Part shown: one piece after another, positions 7,872 to 15,975 of the stretch
How positions within the stretch are numbered: position 1 is the first letter of the stretch
Layout: each line of letters opens with the position of its first letter
DNA from: Allobranchiibius huperziae
GTDB taxonomy: Bacteria > Actinomycetota > Actinomycetes > Actinomycetales > Dermatophilaceae
Assembly (NCBI RefSeq): GCF_013410455.1
Contig: NZ_JACCFW010000001.1
Coordinates: 2,310,929 to 2,374,928 of the forward strand
Direction: 5' to 3'
Length of the DNA stretch: 64,000 nt
The notes under the pieces: model-generated
Databases searched by the model: none
What the model was told of the DNA's origin: nothing
The model's input: only the letters and a program-made list of their open reading frames with translations
Position numbers and translations under genes: made by a program

Positions 7872-9134
7872 ATGTCACCGCGCAGGTACGCCGTGATCGG
7901 CAGCGGTGTGGCCGGACTGACGGCCGCGCACGTCCTCAGCAAGAGTGGCGACGTGAGCCTGTACGAGGCCGACGAGCGACCCGGTGGTCACGCACATACC
8001 CACGACGTGCCGCTCCCCGACGGCAGCACCATCGCCGTCGACAGCGGGTTCATCGTGCACAACGACCGCACCTACCCCACGCTGCAGCGGCTCTTCCGCG
8101 AGCTCGGCGTGCCCACTCAGCCGACCGACATGAGCATGTCGGTCTACGTGCCGCAGACCGGCTTCCAGTACGCCGGGGGCAAGGGCCTGAGCGGCATCCT
8201 GGCGGACGCCCACACGACGACCCGTCCCGGTTTCTGCCGCATGCTGATCGACGTCAAACGCTTCCACCGCCGCGCTCGCGCCCTGCTCGACGGCCCGGAG
8301 CAGGATGATGTGACCATGCAGGACTGGCTCGGTGAGACGACCTACGGTCGCGACTTCACCGAGAACTTCATCCGCCCGGTGATCGCTGCGGTCTGGTCGT
8401 GCCCGCCCGACATGGCACTGCACTACCCCGCGCGATCCCTGCTGCAGTTCCTGGACCACCACGGCATGCTCACCGTCAGCGGATCGCCGACCTGGCGCAC
8501 GGTGACCGGCGGGTCGCGCGTCTACGTCGAGCGCGTCGTGGCGGGTCTGCACCGCACCCTGCTCAACACCCCCGTCGCATCGGTGCGCAAGCTTGCCGAT
8601 GGCGTGGAGGTCGGTGATTTCGCCGGCAGTCGGGAGGTGTACGACGGAGTGGTGATCGCAACACATCCCCACCAGGCGCTCGCGATGCTGGCGCAGCCCA
8701 CGGCCGCCGAGGAGCGCGTGTTCAGCGCGATGCCCTATTCGGTCAATACCGCCCAGTTGCACACCGATTCGTCCGTCCTGCCGAGCAACCCGCGCGCCTG
8801 GGGCTCGTGGAACTACCTGTCACCCGAGGACGAGGACGGTGTCGTCGTCACCTATGACCTCACCCGACTGATGCGACTGCCGAGCCCGGACGGCACTCGG
8901 ATGCTCGTCACGCTGGGTGGCGAGCACCGTGTGGACAAGCGCACGGTGATCGCGCAGATGACCTACGAGCACCCGCTCTACACGCTGGGTTCGCTGCGTG
9001 CGCAACGCGAGTCGCCCTCGCTCTCCGACGACCGGGTCGCCTTCGCCGGCGCCTACCACGGGTCGGGCTTCCACGAGGACGGGGCGCTCTCCGGACTGCA
9101 AGCGGCGACGCGCCTCGGTGGGACGTGGGAGTGA
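7872..9134 (+). CDS. FAD-dependent amine-oxidase-like oxidoreductase (lipid operon gene 1)
   Basis: A 420-residue flavoprotein of the COG2907 type. The N-terminal Rossmann motif is YAVIGSGVAGLTAAHVLS, followed by the second dinucleotide-binding stretch LYEADERPGGHAHTH and VDSGFIVHNDRTYP. The C-terminus has VAFAGAYHGSGFHEDGALSG, the usual FAD-contact end. ATG 7872 follows GAGGAG at a good distance; the frame is open about 100 codons upstream but without protein-like sequence. Members of this family sit next to DUF1365 and Cfa-like genes in many bacteria and are linked to unusual fatty-acid formation, for example desaturation or oxidation of methylated acyl chains. The substrate is inferred. 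It overlaps the next gene by a GTGA junction, so co-translation is likely. Confidence 0.88.
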   Translation: MSPRRYAVIGSGVAGLTAAHVLSKSGDVSLYEADERPGGHAHTHDVPLPDGSTIAVDSGFIVHNDRTYPTLQRLFRELGVPTQPTDMSMSVYVPQTGFQYAGGKGLSGILADAHTTTRPGFCRMLIDVKRFHRRARALLDGPEQDDVTMQDWLGETTYGRDFTENFIRPVIAAVWSCPPDMALHYPARSLLQFLDHHGMLTVSGSPTWRTVTGGSRVYVERVVAGLHRTLLNTPVASVRKLADGVEVGDFAGSREVYDGVVIATHPHQALAMLAQPTAAEERVFSAMPYSVNTAQLHTDSSVLPSNPRAWGSWNYLSPEDEDGVVVTYDLTRLMRLPSPDGTRMLVTLGGEHRVDKRTVIAQMTYEHPLYTLGSLRAQRESPSLSDDRVAFAGAYHGSGFHEDGALSGLQAATRLGGTWE

Positions 9135-9880
9135 GCCCGCACCCGACGGCCACCGCCTACCTGACACGGGTACGCCACCAGCGCACCTCCCCGATCAAGC
9201 ATGGATTCAGTTATCCCGGCATCAGCTATCTCGTCGACCTCGACAAGCTGGGCAGCTCCGAACGTCCGGCCGAACTCCCCTGGTGGGCCAGCGCGTTCAC
9301 CCGCTTCAAGGCCTCGGACCATCTAGGCGACCCGAGCTGTTCCTGGCGAGACAATGTGACGACGTACGCCGCAACGCATGGAATCGATCTGGACGGCGGC
9401 ACGGTGCGCGTCCTCACGGGAGCTCGCTCCCTCGGCTACGTCTTCAACCCCGTCAGCGTCTACTGGTGCCGGGACCGGGGCGGCGCGCTCGCCTGTGTCA
9501 TCGCCGAGGTGCACAACACCTACGGCGAGCGACACGCCTACCTGGTGCGGCCCGATGAGAGCGGCCGCGCTGAGGTGGGCAAGGAGTTCTACGTCTCCCC
9601 GTTCAACGACACCGACGGCGAATACACGATGTCCCTGCCCGAGCCGGACGACGAGTTCGCGGTCGCGATCACCCTGCGCCGCACCGGTGAGCGACCCTTC
9701 GCGACCACCTGGACCGGCCGACGAATTCGTGGTCGCGGCGAAACCCTGAAAGCTGCCGTCGCCACTCCTCTAGCCTCATACCTCGTCACCACGCTGATCC
9801 ACCTGCACGGAGTGCGATTGTGGTCGCGGCGGCTCCCGATCCAACCACGACCACAGCACGCGCCCCAGGAGGCAGTATGA
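9131..9880 (+). CDS. DUF1365 family protein (lipid operon gene 2)
   Basis: A 249-residue protein of unknown biochemical function that is nearly always found beside COG2907 oxidoreductases and Cfa-like methyltransferases. Family signatures are clear: YVFNPVSVYWC, AEVHNTYGERHAYL, KEFYVSPFN and GRRIRGRGETL. I chose GTG 9131, which overlaps the upstream stop (GTGA) and lies 7 nt after GGTGGGA; GTG 9125 is an alternative two codons longer. It ends inside the start codon of the next gene (ATGA). The role is inferred from context: a partner in acyl-chain modification, probably membrane-associated through the C-terminal hydrophobic stretch ATPLASYLVTTLIHLHG. Confidence 0.88.
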   Translation: MSPHPTATAYLTRVRHQRTSPIKHGFSYPGISYLVDLDKLGSSERPAELPWWASAFTRFKASDHLGDPSCSWRDNVTTYAATHGIDLDGGTVRVLTGARSLGYVFNPVSVYWCRDRGGALACVIAEVHNTYGERHAYLVRPDESGRAEVGKEFYVSPFNDTDGEYTMSLPEPDDEFAVAITLRRTGERPFATTWTGRRIRGRGETLKAAVATPLASYLVTTLIHLHGVRLWSRRLPIQPRPQHAPQEAV

Positions 9881-11145
9881 CCGCCCTGTCCGACCCCTCG
9901 ACCATGGGGATCGATCCGATCCGGTGGCCTGATGTCGTGCGAATCCCCCGCAGTTTCAAGGCAAGCGCGGCCGAGAGCGTCACGCGCGGCCTCTTCCGTC
10001 GGGCGGTCGCGCGACTCGCGATCCGCGTGGTCATGCCGGATGGGACCACGCTCGGCGGGTGCGCCGACGATCCTGCGGCGCCGACCATGCACGTGCACAA
10101 CCCGCGCGCCCTGATGCGCCGGATCGGCACCGGCGGCCTGATCGGGTTCGGCGAGTCCTATCTGGCCCGCGAATGGGACAGCGAGGATCTCGCCGGGCTC
10201 ATCGCGGCGTTCGCCGGCGGCATCGACCACCTGGTGCCCACGTCGTTGAAGCGGATGCGATCGGCGTACCTCACGCGCAAGCCGCTCTCCGACAAGCCAT
10301 CGACGGCGAACTCGCGCAGCAACGTCGAGCGGCACTACGACCTCTCGAACGACATGTTCGCGACGTTCCTCGACCCGTCGATGACGTACTCCGCCGCGCT
10401 CATCGAAGGACCGGTCGACGCCGACTCGCTCGAGCTGGCGCAGCACCGCAAGATCGACCGGATGCTCGACCAGGCCGGCGTCGGCGAAGGCAGCCGGGTG
10501 CTCGAGATCGGCACGGGTTGGGGCGAACTCGCCCTGCGGGCCGCAGCACGCGGGGCTCATGTCGACTCCGTCACGCTGTCCAGCGAGCAGCTCGCCTGGG
10601 CGCAGGGGAAGATCGACAACGCGGGCTTCGCGGCGCGCGTCGACCTGGCGCTGCGGGACTACCGCGACACCCTCGGCCAGTACGACGCGGTGCTCTCGGT
10701 GGAGATGATCGAAGCGGTGGGTCTGGAGTACCTCGACACCTACTTCGCCAAGATCGCGCAGGTGCTCGCACCCGGGGGGACGGCGGTCATCCAGGCCATC
10801 ACCATGCCGCACCATCGGGTGCTGGAGACCAGGAACACCTACACCTGGATCCACAAGTACATCTTCCCGGGCGGCGCGCTGGCATCGGTCGAGATGCTGC
10901 GCGATACCGCAGCGCGACAAGGGCTTTCGCTGGGTGATGACCTTCCGATGGGTCAGAGCTACGCCGAGACGCTGCGGATCTGGGCAGAGACCTTCGACGC
11001 CGCCCACGAGCGTCTCGAAGAGCTGGGCTTCGACGAGACCTTCCGGCGGATGTGGCGGTTCTACCTGCGCTACAGCGAGGGCGGGTTCCGCGCGGACTAC
11101 CTCGACGTGCATCAGCTGACCTTCACCAAGGGCGCAGCAGCATGA
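9877..11145 (+). CDS. Cfa-like SAM methyltransferase, paralogue 1 (lipid operon gene 3)
   Basis: A 422-residue member of the cyclopropane-fatty-acyl-phospholipid synthase family. It should transfer a methyl group from SAM to the double bond of a phospholipid acyl chain at the membrane. The acceptor-domain motif is VERHYDLSNDMF, SAM motif I is VLEIGTGWGE, and VEMIEAVGLEYLDTYF and IHKYIFPGGALAS follow. ATG 9877 has a perfect AGGAGG upstream and overlaps the DUF1365 stop. The segment aligning with the E. coli Cys139 site reads MTYSAALIEG (Ala instead of Cys), and the His266 site reads VIQAIT (Gln instead of His), so the bicarbonate-binding base site of classical Cfa seems altered. This fits the subfamily found with COG2907/DUF1365 rather than true cyclopropane synthase. 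Confidence 0.9.
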   Translation: MTALSDPSTMGIDPIRWPDVVRIPRSFKASAAESVTRGLFRRAVARLAIRVVMPDGTTLGGCADDPAAPTMHVHNPRALMRRIGTGGLIGFGESYLAREWDSEDLAGLIAAFAGGIDHLVPTSLKRMRSAYLTRKPLSDKPSTANSRSNVERHYDLSNDMFATFLDPSMTYSAALIEGPVDADSLELAQHRKIDRMLDQAGVGEGSRVLEIGTGWGELALRAAARGAHVDSVTLSSEQLAWAQGKIDNAGFAARVDLALRDYRDTLGQYDAVLSVEMIEAVGLEYLDTYFAKIAQVLAPGGTAVIQAITMPHHRVLETRNTYTWIHKYIFPGGALASVEMLRDTAARQGLSLGDDLPMGQSYAETLRIWAETFDAAHERLEELGFDETFRRMWRFYLRYSEGGFRADYLDVHQLTFTKGAAA

Positions 11146-12452
11146 ACTCGGACGTCGCGGGCCGTATCGCCGCCCTGGTCGCACCGCTGTCCGGGGGCGA
11201 GCTTCCCGTGCGGTTGACCGCGTGGGACGGCAGCGCCTCCGGACCCCTGGACGCGCCGCACGTGACGTTGGCCAGCCCCCGTGCGATTCGCCGACTGCTC
11301 TGGCATCCGGGCGAACTCGGCGCGGCACAGGCGTACGTCACCGGGGAGCTCGATGTCGAGGGCGACCTGGTCGAGGGCCTCTCCCGGGTGCGGGCGACGC
11401 TCGCGGCCCGCGGAGTCACCGCCAAGCGTCCCTCCGCGCGGATGCTCGCCGATGCGACCCGACTGGCACGCGAGTTCGGTGTGCTGGGTCGGCCCCTGCC
11501 TGCGCCGAAGACGCAGATCGCCGTCCGCGGACGGTTGCACTCCGTCAGCCGGGACCGCGACGTCATCCACAACCACTACGACCTGTCCAACGACTTCTAC
11601 TCCCTCATCCTCGATGATCACATGGCGTACTCCAGTGCCTATGTCACCGGCGCTGACCTGAACGGCAAGGAGTTGCAGGACTATTCGCTCGAGGACGCTC
11701 AGCGCGACAAGCTGGACCTGGTGTGCCGCAAGGCGGGGCTCGATGCCCGTCGCGGTATGCGATTCCTCGACATCGGCTGCGGGTGGGGTTCGCTCTCGCT
11801 GCATGCCGCCGCGGCGTACGGCGCGCAGGTCACCGGCGTGACGATCTCCAAGGAGCAGAAGGCGTTCATCGACTCACGCGTCGCCGAGCGGGGCCTGGGC
11901 GACCTGGTGGAGATCCGTCTGCAGGACTACCGGGAGATCGCCGACGAGCCGTTCGACGCGGTGGCTTCGCTGGAGATGGGCGAACATGTCGGCGAACGCA
12001 ACTACGCGGCGTACGCGGACACGCTCGCGCGGTGCGCCTCCGACGATGCACACGTGGTGATCCAGCAGATGTCCCGACACGACGAGCACCCCGGCGGCGG
12101 GCCGTTCATCGAGGCGTTCATCGCGCCCGACATGACGATGCGCCCGGTGGGTCAGACGGTCGCCTTCCTCGAGCGGGCCGGCCTCGAGGTGCGCGACGTG
12201 CATGCCATGCGCGAGCACTACGTGTGGACGGTGCGCGCCTGGCAGCGTCGGTTCGACGCCGCCAAGGACCAGCTCGTCAAGCTCGTCGGCGACGAGGTCG
12301 TGCGGGTCTGGGAGCTCTACCTTGCGGGCGGGCTGCTGGCGTTCCAGGAGGGGCGGATGGGCGTCGATCAGATCACCGCCGTGCGCCGCAGGTCCGGCAT
12401 GAGCGCACTGCCCGCCGTACGACCGGCGAGCTGGAGTGACCCGCGTGGCTGA
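11142..12452 (+). CDS. Cfa-like SAM methyltransferase, paralogue 2 (lipid operon gene 4)
   Basis: A 436-residue second Cfa-family protein, clearly diverged from its neighbour. The motifs are VIHNHYDLSNDFYSL, FLDIGCGWGSLSLHAA and LEMGEHVGERNYAAY. The start is ATG 11142, inside the stop of paralogue 1 (ATGA). The Cys site reads MAYSSAYVTG (Ser) and the His site VVIQQMS (Gln), so it has lost the same two bicarbonate-site residues as paralogue 1, with different replacements at the first site. The N-terminal 130 residues form the lipid-binding region of the family. It may act on a different double-bond position or lipid than paralogue 1; this is inference. Confidence 0.9.
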   Translation: MNSDVAGRIAALVAPLSGGELPVRLTAWDGSASGPLDAPHVTLASPRAIRRLLWHPGELGAAQAYVTGELDVEGDLVEGLSRVRATLAARGVTAKRPSARMLADATRLAREFGVLGRPLPAPKTQIAVRGRLHSVSRDRDVIHNHYDLSNDFYSLILDDHMAYSSAYVTGADLNGKELQDYSLEDAQRDKLDLVCRKAGLDARRGMRFLDIGCGWGSLSLHAAAAYGAQVTGVTISKEQKAFIDSRVAERGLGDLVEIRLQDYREIADEPFDAVASLEMGEHVGERNYAAYADTLARCASDDAHVVIQQMSRHDEHPGGGPFIEAFIAPDMTMRPVGQTVAFLERAGLEVRDVHAMREHYVWTVRAWQRRFDAAKDQLVKLVGDEVVRVWELYLAGGLLAFQEGRMGVDQITAVRRRSGMSALPAVRPASWSDPRG

Positions 12453-13227
12453 TTTCCTGCTCGTCTCCGGCGTCAGCCTCCTGCTGCTGGCGGTCCTGCA
12501 GGCAGTGACGTTCTTCGTCGGCCGCGCCAAGGGCCGCTACAACGTCGTCGACGTCATCTGGGGATCGGGGCTCGCCCTCGTCGCGCTCGTGGCGCTGGTG
12601 CTGGGCACGGGCGGCATCGCTCGACGGATCACACTGGCCGTGCTGGTGATCGGCTGGGGTGCGCGGCTGTCGTACCACATCTGGAAGCGAAGCCGCGGCG
12701 GCGAGGAGGACCCTCGCTACGCCGAGTTGCTCGAGGGCAAGGGCACCGGGGCCATCATCGGGCGCATCTTCGTGACCCAGTGGATCGCGCAGTGGTTCAT
12801 CTCGCTGCCGGTGCAGGTCGCCGGGGCCACCCACGATCCGCGCGGCATCTGGTGGGTCGTCGCGGTCGTCGGAGCCCTGGTGACCGTGTTCGGCATCGCC
12901 TTCGAGGCCATCGGCGACGCGCAGATGAGCGCGTTCAAGGCGGACCCTGCGAACAAGGGCACGATCATGGACCGCGGCCTGTGGGGCTGGACGCGGCATC
13001 CGAACTACTTCGGTGACGCCTGCGTCTGGGTGGGCGTCTACCTCGTCTCCGCGTCGGTGTGGCCAGGGGTGCTCACGGTGCTCTCACCGGTCGCCATGGT
13101 GTTCTTCCTCGTCGTCGCCACGGGCGCGCGACGCCTGGAGAAGTCGATGGCGCAGCGCGAGGGCTACCGCAACTACCAGGAGCGCACCAGCTTCTTCGTG
13201 CCCACGCCCCCCGGCAAGCACACCTGA
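12436..13227 (+). CDS. DUF1295 / steroid 5-alpha-reductase-like membrane protein (lipid operon gene 5)
   Basis: A 263-residue polytopic membrane protein. Hydrophobic segments are visible around residues 8–25, 42–60, 64–80, 110–130, 140–160 and 200–225. The C-terminal family signature is GLWGWTRHPNYFGD followed by EKSMAQREGYRNYQERTS, as in DUF1295 and related ICMT/5-alpha-reductase-fold enzymes that use a soluble cofactor near the membrane. GTG 12436 overlaps the previous gene by 17 nt; GTG 12445 is an alternative. It is the last gene of the operon, followed by a palindrome in the convergent gap. A role in reducing a methylated acyl intermediate is plausible but unproven. Confidence 0.85.
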   Translation: MTRVADFLLVSGVSLLLLAVLQAVTFFVGRAKGRYNVVDVIWGSGLALVALVALVLGTGGIARRITLAVLVIGWGARLSYHIWKRSRGGEEDPRYAELLEGKGTGAIIGRIFVTQWIAQWFISLPVQVAGATHDPRGIWWVVAVVGALVTVFGIAFEAIGDAQMSAFKADPANKGTIMDRGLWGWTRHPNYFGDACVWVGVYLVSASVWPGVLTVLSPVAMVFFLVVATGARRLEKSMAQREGYRNYQERTSFFVPTPPGKHT

Positions 13228-13242
13228 CCCGAACTCACTTTT

Positions 13243-13284
13243 GGACATGCACACCGGGGTATATCTGCCCCGCTGCGCATGTCC
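13243..13284. terminator. Imperfect palindrome, GGACATGC family, copy 1 (convergent gap)
   Basis: An inverted repeat with outer arms GGACATGC (13243–13250) and GCATGTCC (13277–13284) and partly paired GGGG/CCCC inner arms. It lies between the end of the DUF1295 gene and the end of the MFS gene, which converge. It has no T-tract. It is the most degenerate of three related elements (others at 15924–15973 and 56040–56085). Likely a bidirectional terminator. Confidence 0.7.
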
Positions 13285-13299
13285 GAATGTCTGCGCGAT

Positions 13300-14799
13300 T
13301 CAGGAGCGGGCAAGGGTCGACTCGTCGGGCACGTGAGCCGGACGTCGGGTGCGCACCAGCCACCCGGCGCCCACGGCTGCCACGAGCGCGACGGCCCCTG
13401 AAACGACATACGCCAGCGTGAGACCTGCGGCGAACGCCTCGTGCAGTGCTCGCGCAAGATCCGCGTGTCGGCTGAGCACCGTCCCGGCGCCGCCCCCGAT
13501 CACCCGGCTCGCGGTGCGGGCCGGGTCCGTTACGCCGTCGCCGCGCAGAGTTGAGGTGGCGGCCGCGGCTGCGAGGTTGCCGAGCACCGCGATGCCCAGG
13601 GCCTGACCGAGCTGACGCGCAGTGTTGATCGCCCCCGACGCGACACCTGCTCGGTCGTCGCCGACGTCCGACGTCGCGGCGGCGGCCATGACCGGCACCG
13701 ACACCCCGCACCCGATCCCGATCAGGGCGAGGCCAGGAAGCAGCGATGGCCAGTTCGCCTCGATCGAGATGAGCACCGCGCTGAGCAGACCGCCGGCACC
13801 GATGAGCCCGAGCCCGCCGCCGATCGCGAGGCCACGCGGCACCTGCTGCATGAACCGACCGGACAGGGGCGACAGCGTTGCGGAGAAGACGGGTAATGGC
13901 AGGCAGACCAGGCCGGCCTGGATGGGTGAAAGGCCGAGCATCGTCTGCGCCCAGATGACCGCGTAGGTGAGGGCGCCGAACCCGGCGAACGACAGCGCGA
14001 AGGCGGCCCCCACCGTGCCGCCGAACACGCGCCGGCCGAAGAGCGACAGGGTGATCATCGGCGCGGCCACCCGCGATTCGACGATGAGGAACGCGACGAA
14101 GGCGAGGACGGCCACGACGAGGCATCCGAGGACGACGGGGGATGCCCAACCGTCGTCGCCCGCGCGGGTGATCGCGAAGGTGAGCATGCCGGCCGCCACC
14201 GCGAAGACGAGCGTGCCCGCGACGTCGATGCGGCGGTGCCCACCCGCCTTCGGCGCCGTGATGACCGCCAGCGTGATCAGCACCGTCGCCACCCCGATCG
14301 GAGCATTGACCAGGAAGATCCAGCGCCAGGAGATCGTCTGCGTCAGCACGCCTCCCAGCACCGGGCCGACCGCAGATGCCGCGCCGCTCACCGCGCCCCA
14401 GACCCCGAACGCCGTGCCGCGATCGCGATCGGTGTAGGCAGAGCTCAGCAGGCCGAAGGTGGTCGCGAACATCGCCGCACCACCGACGCCCTGCAGTGCC
14501 CTGGCGGCGATCAACATGGCCGGATTGACAGCCGCTCCGCACAGGCACGACGCCACCGAGAAGACGACGAGCCCGAGGACGTACGTCCTGCGGTGGCCGA
14601 GCGCGTCTGCCAGCGAGCCGAAGCCGAGCAGCAATGCCGCCAGAACGAGCGCGTACGCGTCGATGACCCATTGCAGCGCGGCGAACGAACTGGACAGATC
14701 GGTGGCCATCGCCGGTAGTGCGACGTTCACGATCGTGACATCGATGAGCAGCATGAAGCTGCCCAGACAGATCGCGAGCATTGGGAGCCACTTGCGCAT
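13300..14799 (-). CDS. MFS drug exporter, DHA2 (EmrB/QacA) type
   Basis: A 499-residue, probably 14-helix proton-driven exporter. Helix 1 shows LGSFMLLIDVTIVNVALP, the DHA2 motif D1 region; GFGSLADALGHRRTYVLG is motif A; and ALQGVGGAAMFATTFGLLS with GVWGAVSGAASAVGPVLGG covers motifs B and C. ATG 14799 follows GAGGAG; a longer frame upstream is not protein-like. It is divergent from a regulator gene at 14931, so that regulator probably controls it. The substrate is unknown. Confidence 0.9.
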   Translation of the reverse strand: MRKWLPMLAICLGSFMLLIDVTIVNVALPAMATDLSSSFAALQWVIDAYALVLAALLLGFGSLADALGHRRTYVLGLVVFSVASCLCGAAVNPAMLIAARALQGVGGAAMFATTFGLLSSAYTDRDRGTAFGVWGAVSGAASAVGPVLGGVLTQTISWRWIFLVNAPIGVATVLITLAVITAPKAGGHRRIDVAGTLVFAVAAGMLTFAITRAGDDGWASPVVLGCLVVAVLAFVAFLIVESRVAAPMITLSLFGRRVFGGTVGAAFALSFAGFGALTYAVIWAQTMLGLSPIQAGLVCLPLPVFSATLSPLSGRFMQQVPRGLAIGGGLGLIGAGGLLSAVLISIEANWPSLLPGLALIGIGCGVSVPVMAAAATSDVGDDRAGVASGAINTARQLGQALGIAVLGNLAAAAATSTLRGDGVTDPARTASRVIGGGAGTVLSRHADLARALHEAFAAGLTLAYVVSGAVALVAAVGAGWLVRTRRPAHVPDESTLARS

Positions 14800-14930
14800 G
14801 GGAAACTCCTCGATGGACGAAGGACGGGCCGCTTCCAACGGTGCTTCCAGCGCGAATTCAGCTCCACCAAGTCGGCCTCGTCGCCACGAAAACTCTCTCC
14901 GGCGACCCACGGGGCTCGTAAGCTTCCAGG

Positions 14931-15908
14931 ATGGGCTCGATCGAGCTACACATCCTCCAGTGCCTGATCATCGACGGGCGGATGCCCCTGCGCCGCATCG
15001 GCGAGGTGGTCGGCGTCTCGGAGCAGACCGTCTCGCGTCGGTACCGTGCGATGCGCGATGCCGGGCAGGTCCGGGTGCACGCGGTGCGGTCCGGATTCAC
15101 GGCAACGCGTCAGGCGTGGACGGTGCGGATCCAGAGCCGCCCCGACTCCGCCGAGGCGCTGGCGGATGCGCTGGCCAACCGCGACGACACCGGGTGGATC
15201 GCTCTGACCTCGGGCGGCAGCGAGGTCGTCTGCGCCACGAGCGGTCCGGTGGGCTCGAGTGGCGAAGGCGTGCTGCGCCGACTTCCGCACACCGGTGCAG
15301 TGCTCAACTTCTCGGCGCAGGCCATGCTCCGCGCGTTCGCCGGCGCGGTCGACGAATGGACGATGTTCGACACCGCGCTCACGACGCTGCAGGCCGCCGA
15401 ACTGCGCGCGGCTGCGCGTCACCGACGGCACGCCGGGACCGAGGCCATCACCGATGCCGACGCCCCGTTGGTCGCCGCCCTCGCCCGCGACGGACGTGCC
15501 ACCGCCGCCGACCTCGCCCGTGGGCTGGACTGGCCGGTGTCTCGTGTAGCGGGCCGGCTGGATGCATTGCTCGGAGGCGCGCTCTACGTGCTCACCGACC
15601 ATCTTCCCGAGACCTTCGGCTATCACGCCTCAGCGATGATGTGCCTCACCGTGAGTCCCGGCCGCGTCGTCGACGTCTGCGAGACCCTCGCGGGGCACCG
15701 GCCGACGGGGTTCGTGACCGCCACGACGGGGTCAGCCAACGTGATGGCGACCGTCACCTGCCGGAGCCAGGACGACCTCTTCACCTACGTCACCGAACAG
15801 GTGGGCGCACTACCCGGAGTACTGCAGTTGGATCTACTGCCGTACCTGCGGCGGGTCAAACAGGGCGGCAGCCGGGTCGTCGACGGGCGCCTCGTCGCGC
15901 CCACGTGA
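14931..15908 (+). CDS. AsnC/Lrp-type transcriptional regulator with duplicated architecture
   Basis: A 325-residue regulator. Residues 1–60 form an AsnC-type helix-turn-helix (MGSIELHILQCLIIDGRMPL, then RRIGEVVGVSEQTVSRRYRA). A RAM-like region follows, then a second winged-HTH-like part around 175–225 (DADAPLVAALARDGRATAAD, WPVSRVAGRLDALL), then a second RAM-like domain (TGFVTATTGSANVMATVTC) near the end. This HTH–RAM–HTH–RAM layout is about twice the length of Lrp and is common in Actinobacteria. Its start is ATG 14931. It is divergent from the MFS exporter across 131 bp, which must hold both promoters, though I find no certain operator there. The effector is unknown. Confidence 0.85.
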   Translation: MGSIELHILQCLIIDGRMPLRRIGEVVGVSEQTVSRRYRAMRDAGQVRVHAVRSGFTATRQAWTVRIQSRPDSAEALADALANRDDTGWIALTSGGSEVVCATSGPVGSSGEGVLRRLPHTGAVLNFSAQAMLRAFAGAVDEWTMFDTALTTLQAAELRAAARHRRHAGTEAITDADAPLVAALARDGRATAADLARGLDWPVSRVAGRLDALLGGALYVLTDHLPETFGYHASAMMCLTVSPGRVVDVCETLAGHRPTGFVTATTGSANVMATVTCRSQDDLFTYVTEQVGALPGVLQLDLLPYLRRVKQGGSRVVDGRLVAPT

Positions 15909-15923
15909 CGCGGTACTACGCGG

Positions 15924-15973
15924 TTTTGGACATGCACACCGGGGCAGATATGCCCCGGTGTGCATGTCCAAAA
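15924..15973. terminator. Perfect 23-bp palindrome, GGACATGC family, copy 2 (convergent gap)
   Basis: Arms 15924–15946 and 15951–15973 are perfectly complementary with a GATA loop. The outer bases are TTTT on the left and AAAA on the right, the opposite of the usual A-stem-T terminator layout, so it lacks a U-tail in either direction. It fills the gap between the regulator gene (+) and an MFS gene (−) that converge. Confidence 0.85.
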
Positions 15974-15975
15974 TC

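Noticed and set aside
7872-9134. The FAD oxidoreductase as a carotenoid desaturase or protoporphyrinogen oxidase
   Set aside because: The motifs (GGHAHTH, FIVHNDRTYP) and the DUF1365/Cfa neighbours fit the COG2907 lipid-associated group better, and no carotenoid genes are nearby.
9877-12452. The two Cfa-like genes as one gene duplicated recently
   Set aside because: The proteins differ strongly outside the SAM core and in active-site replacements, so they are old paralogues.
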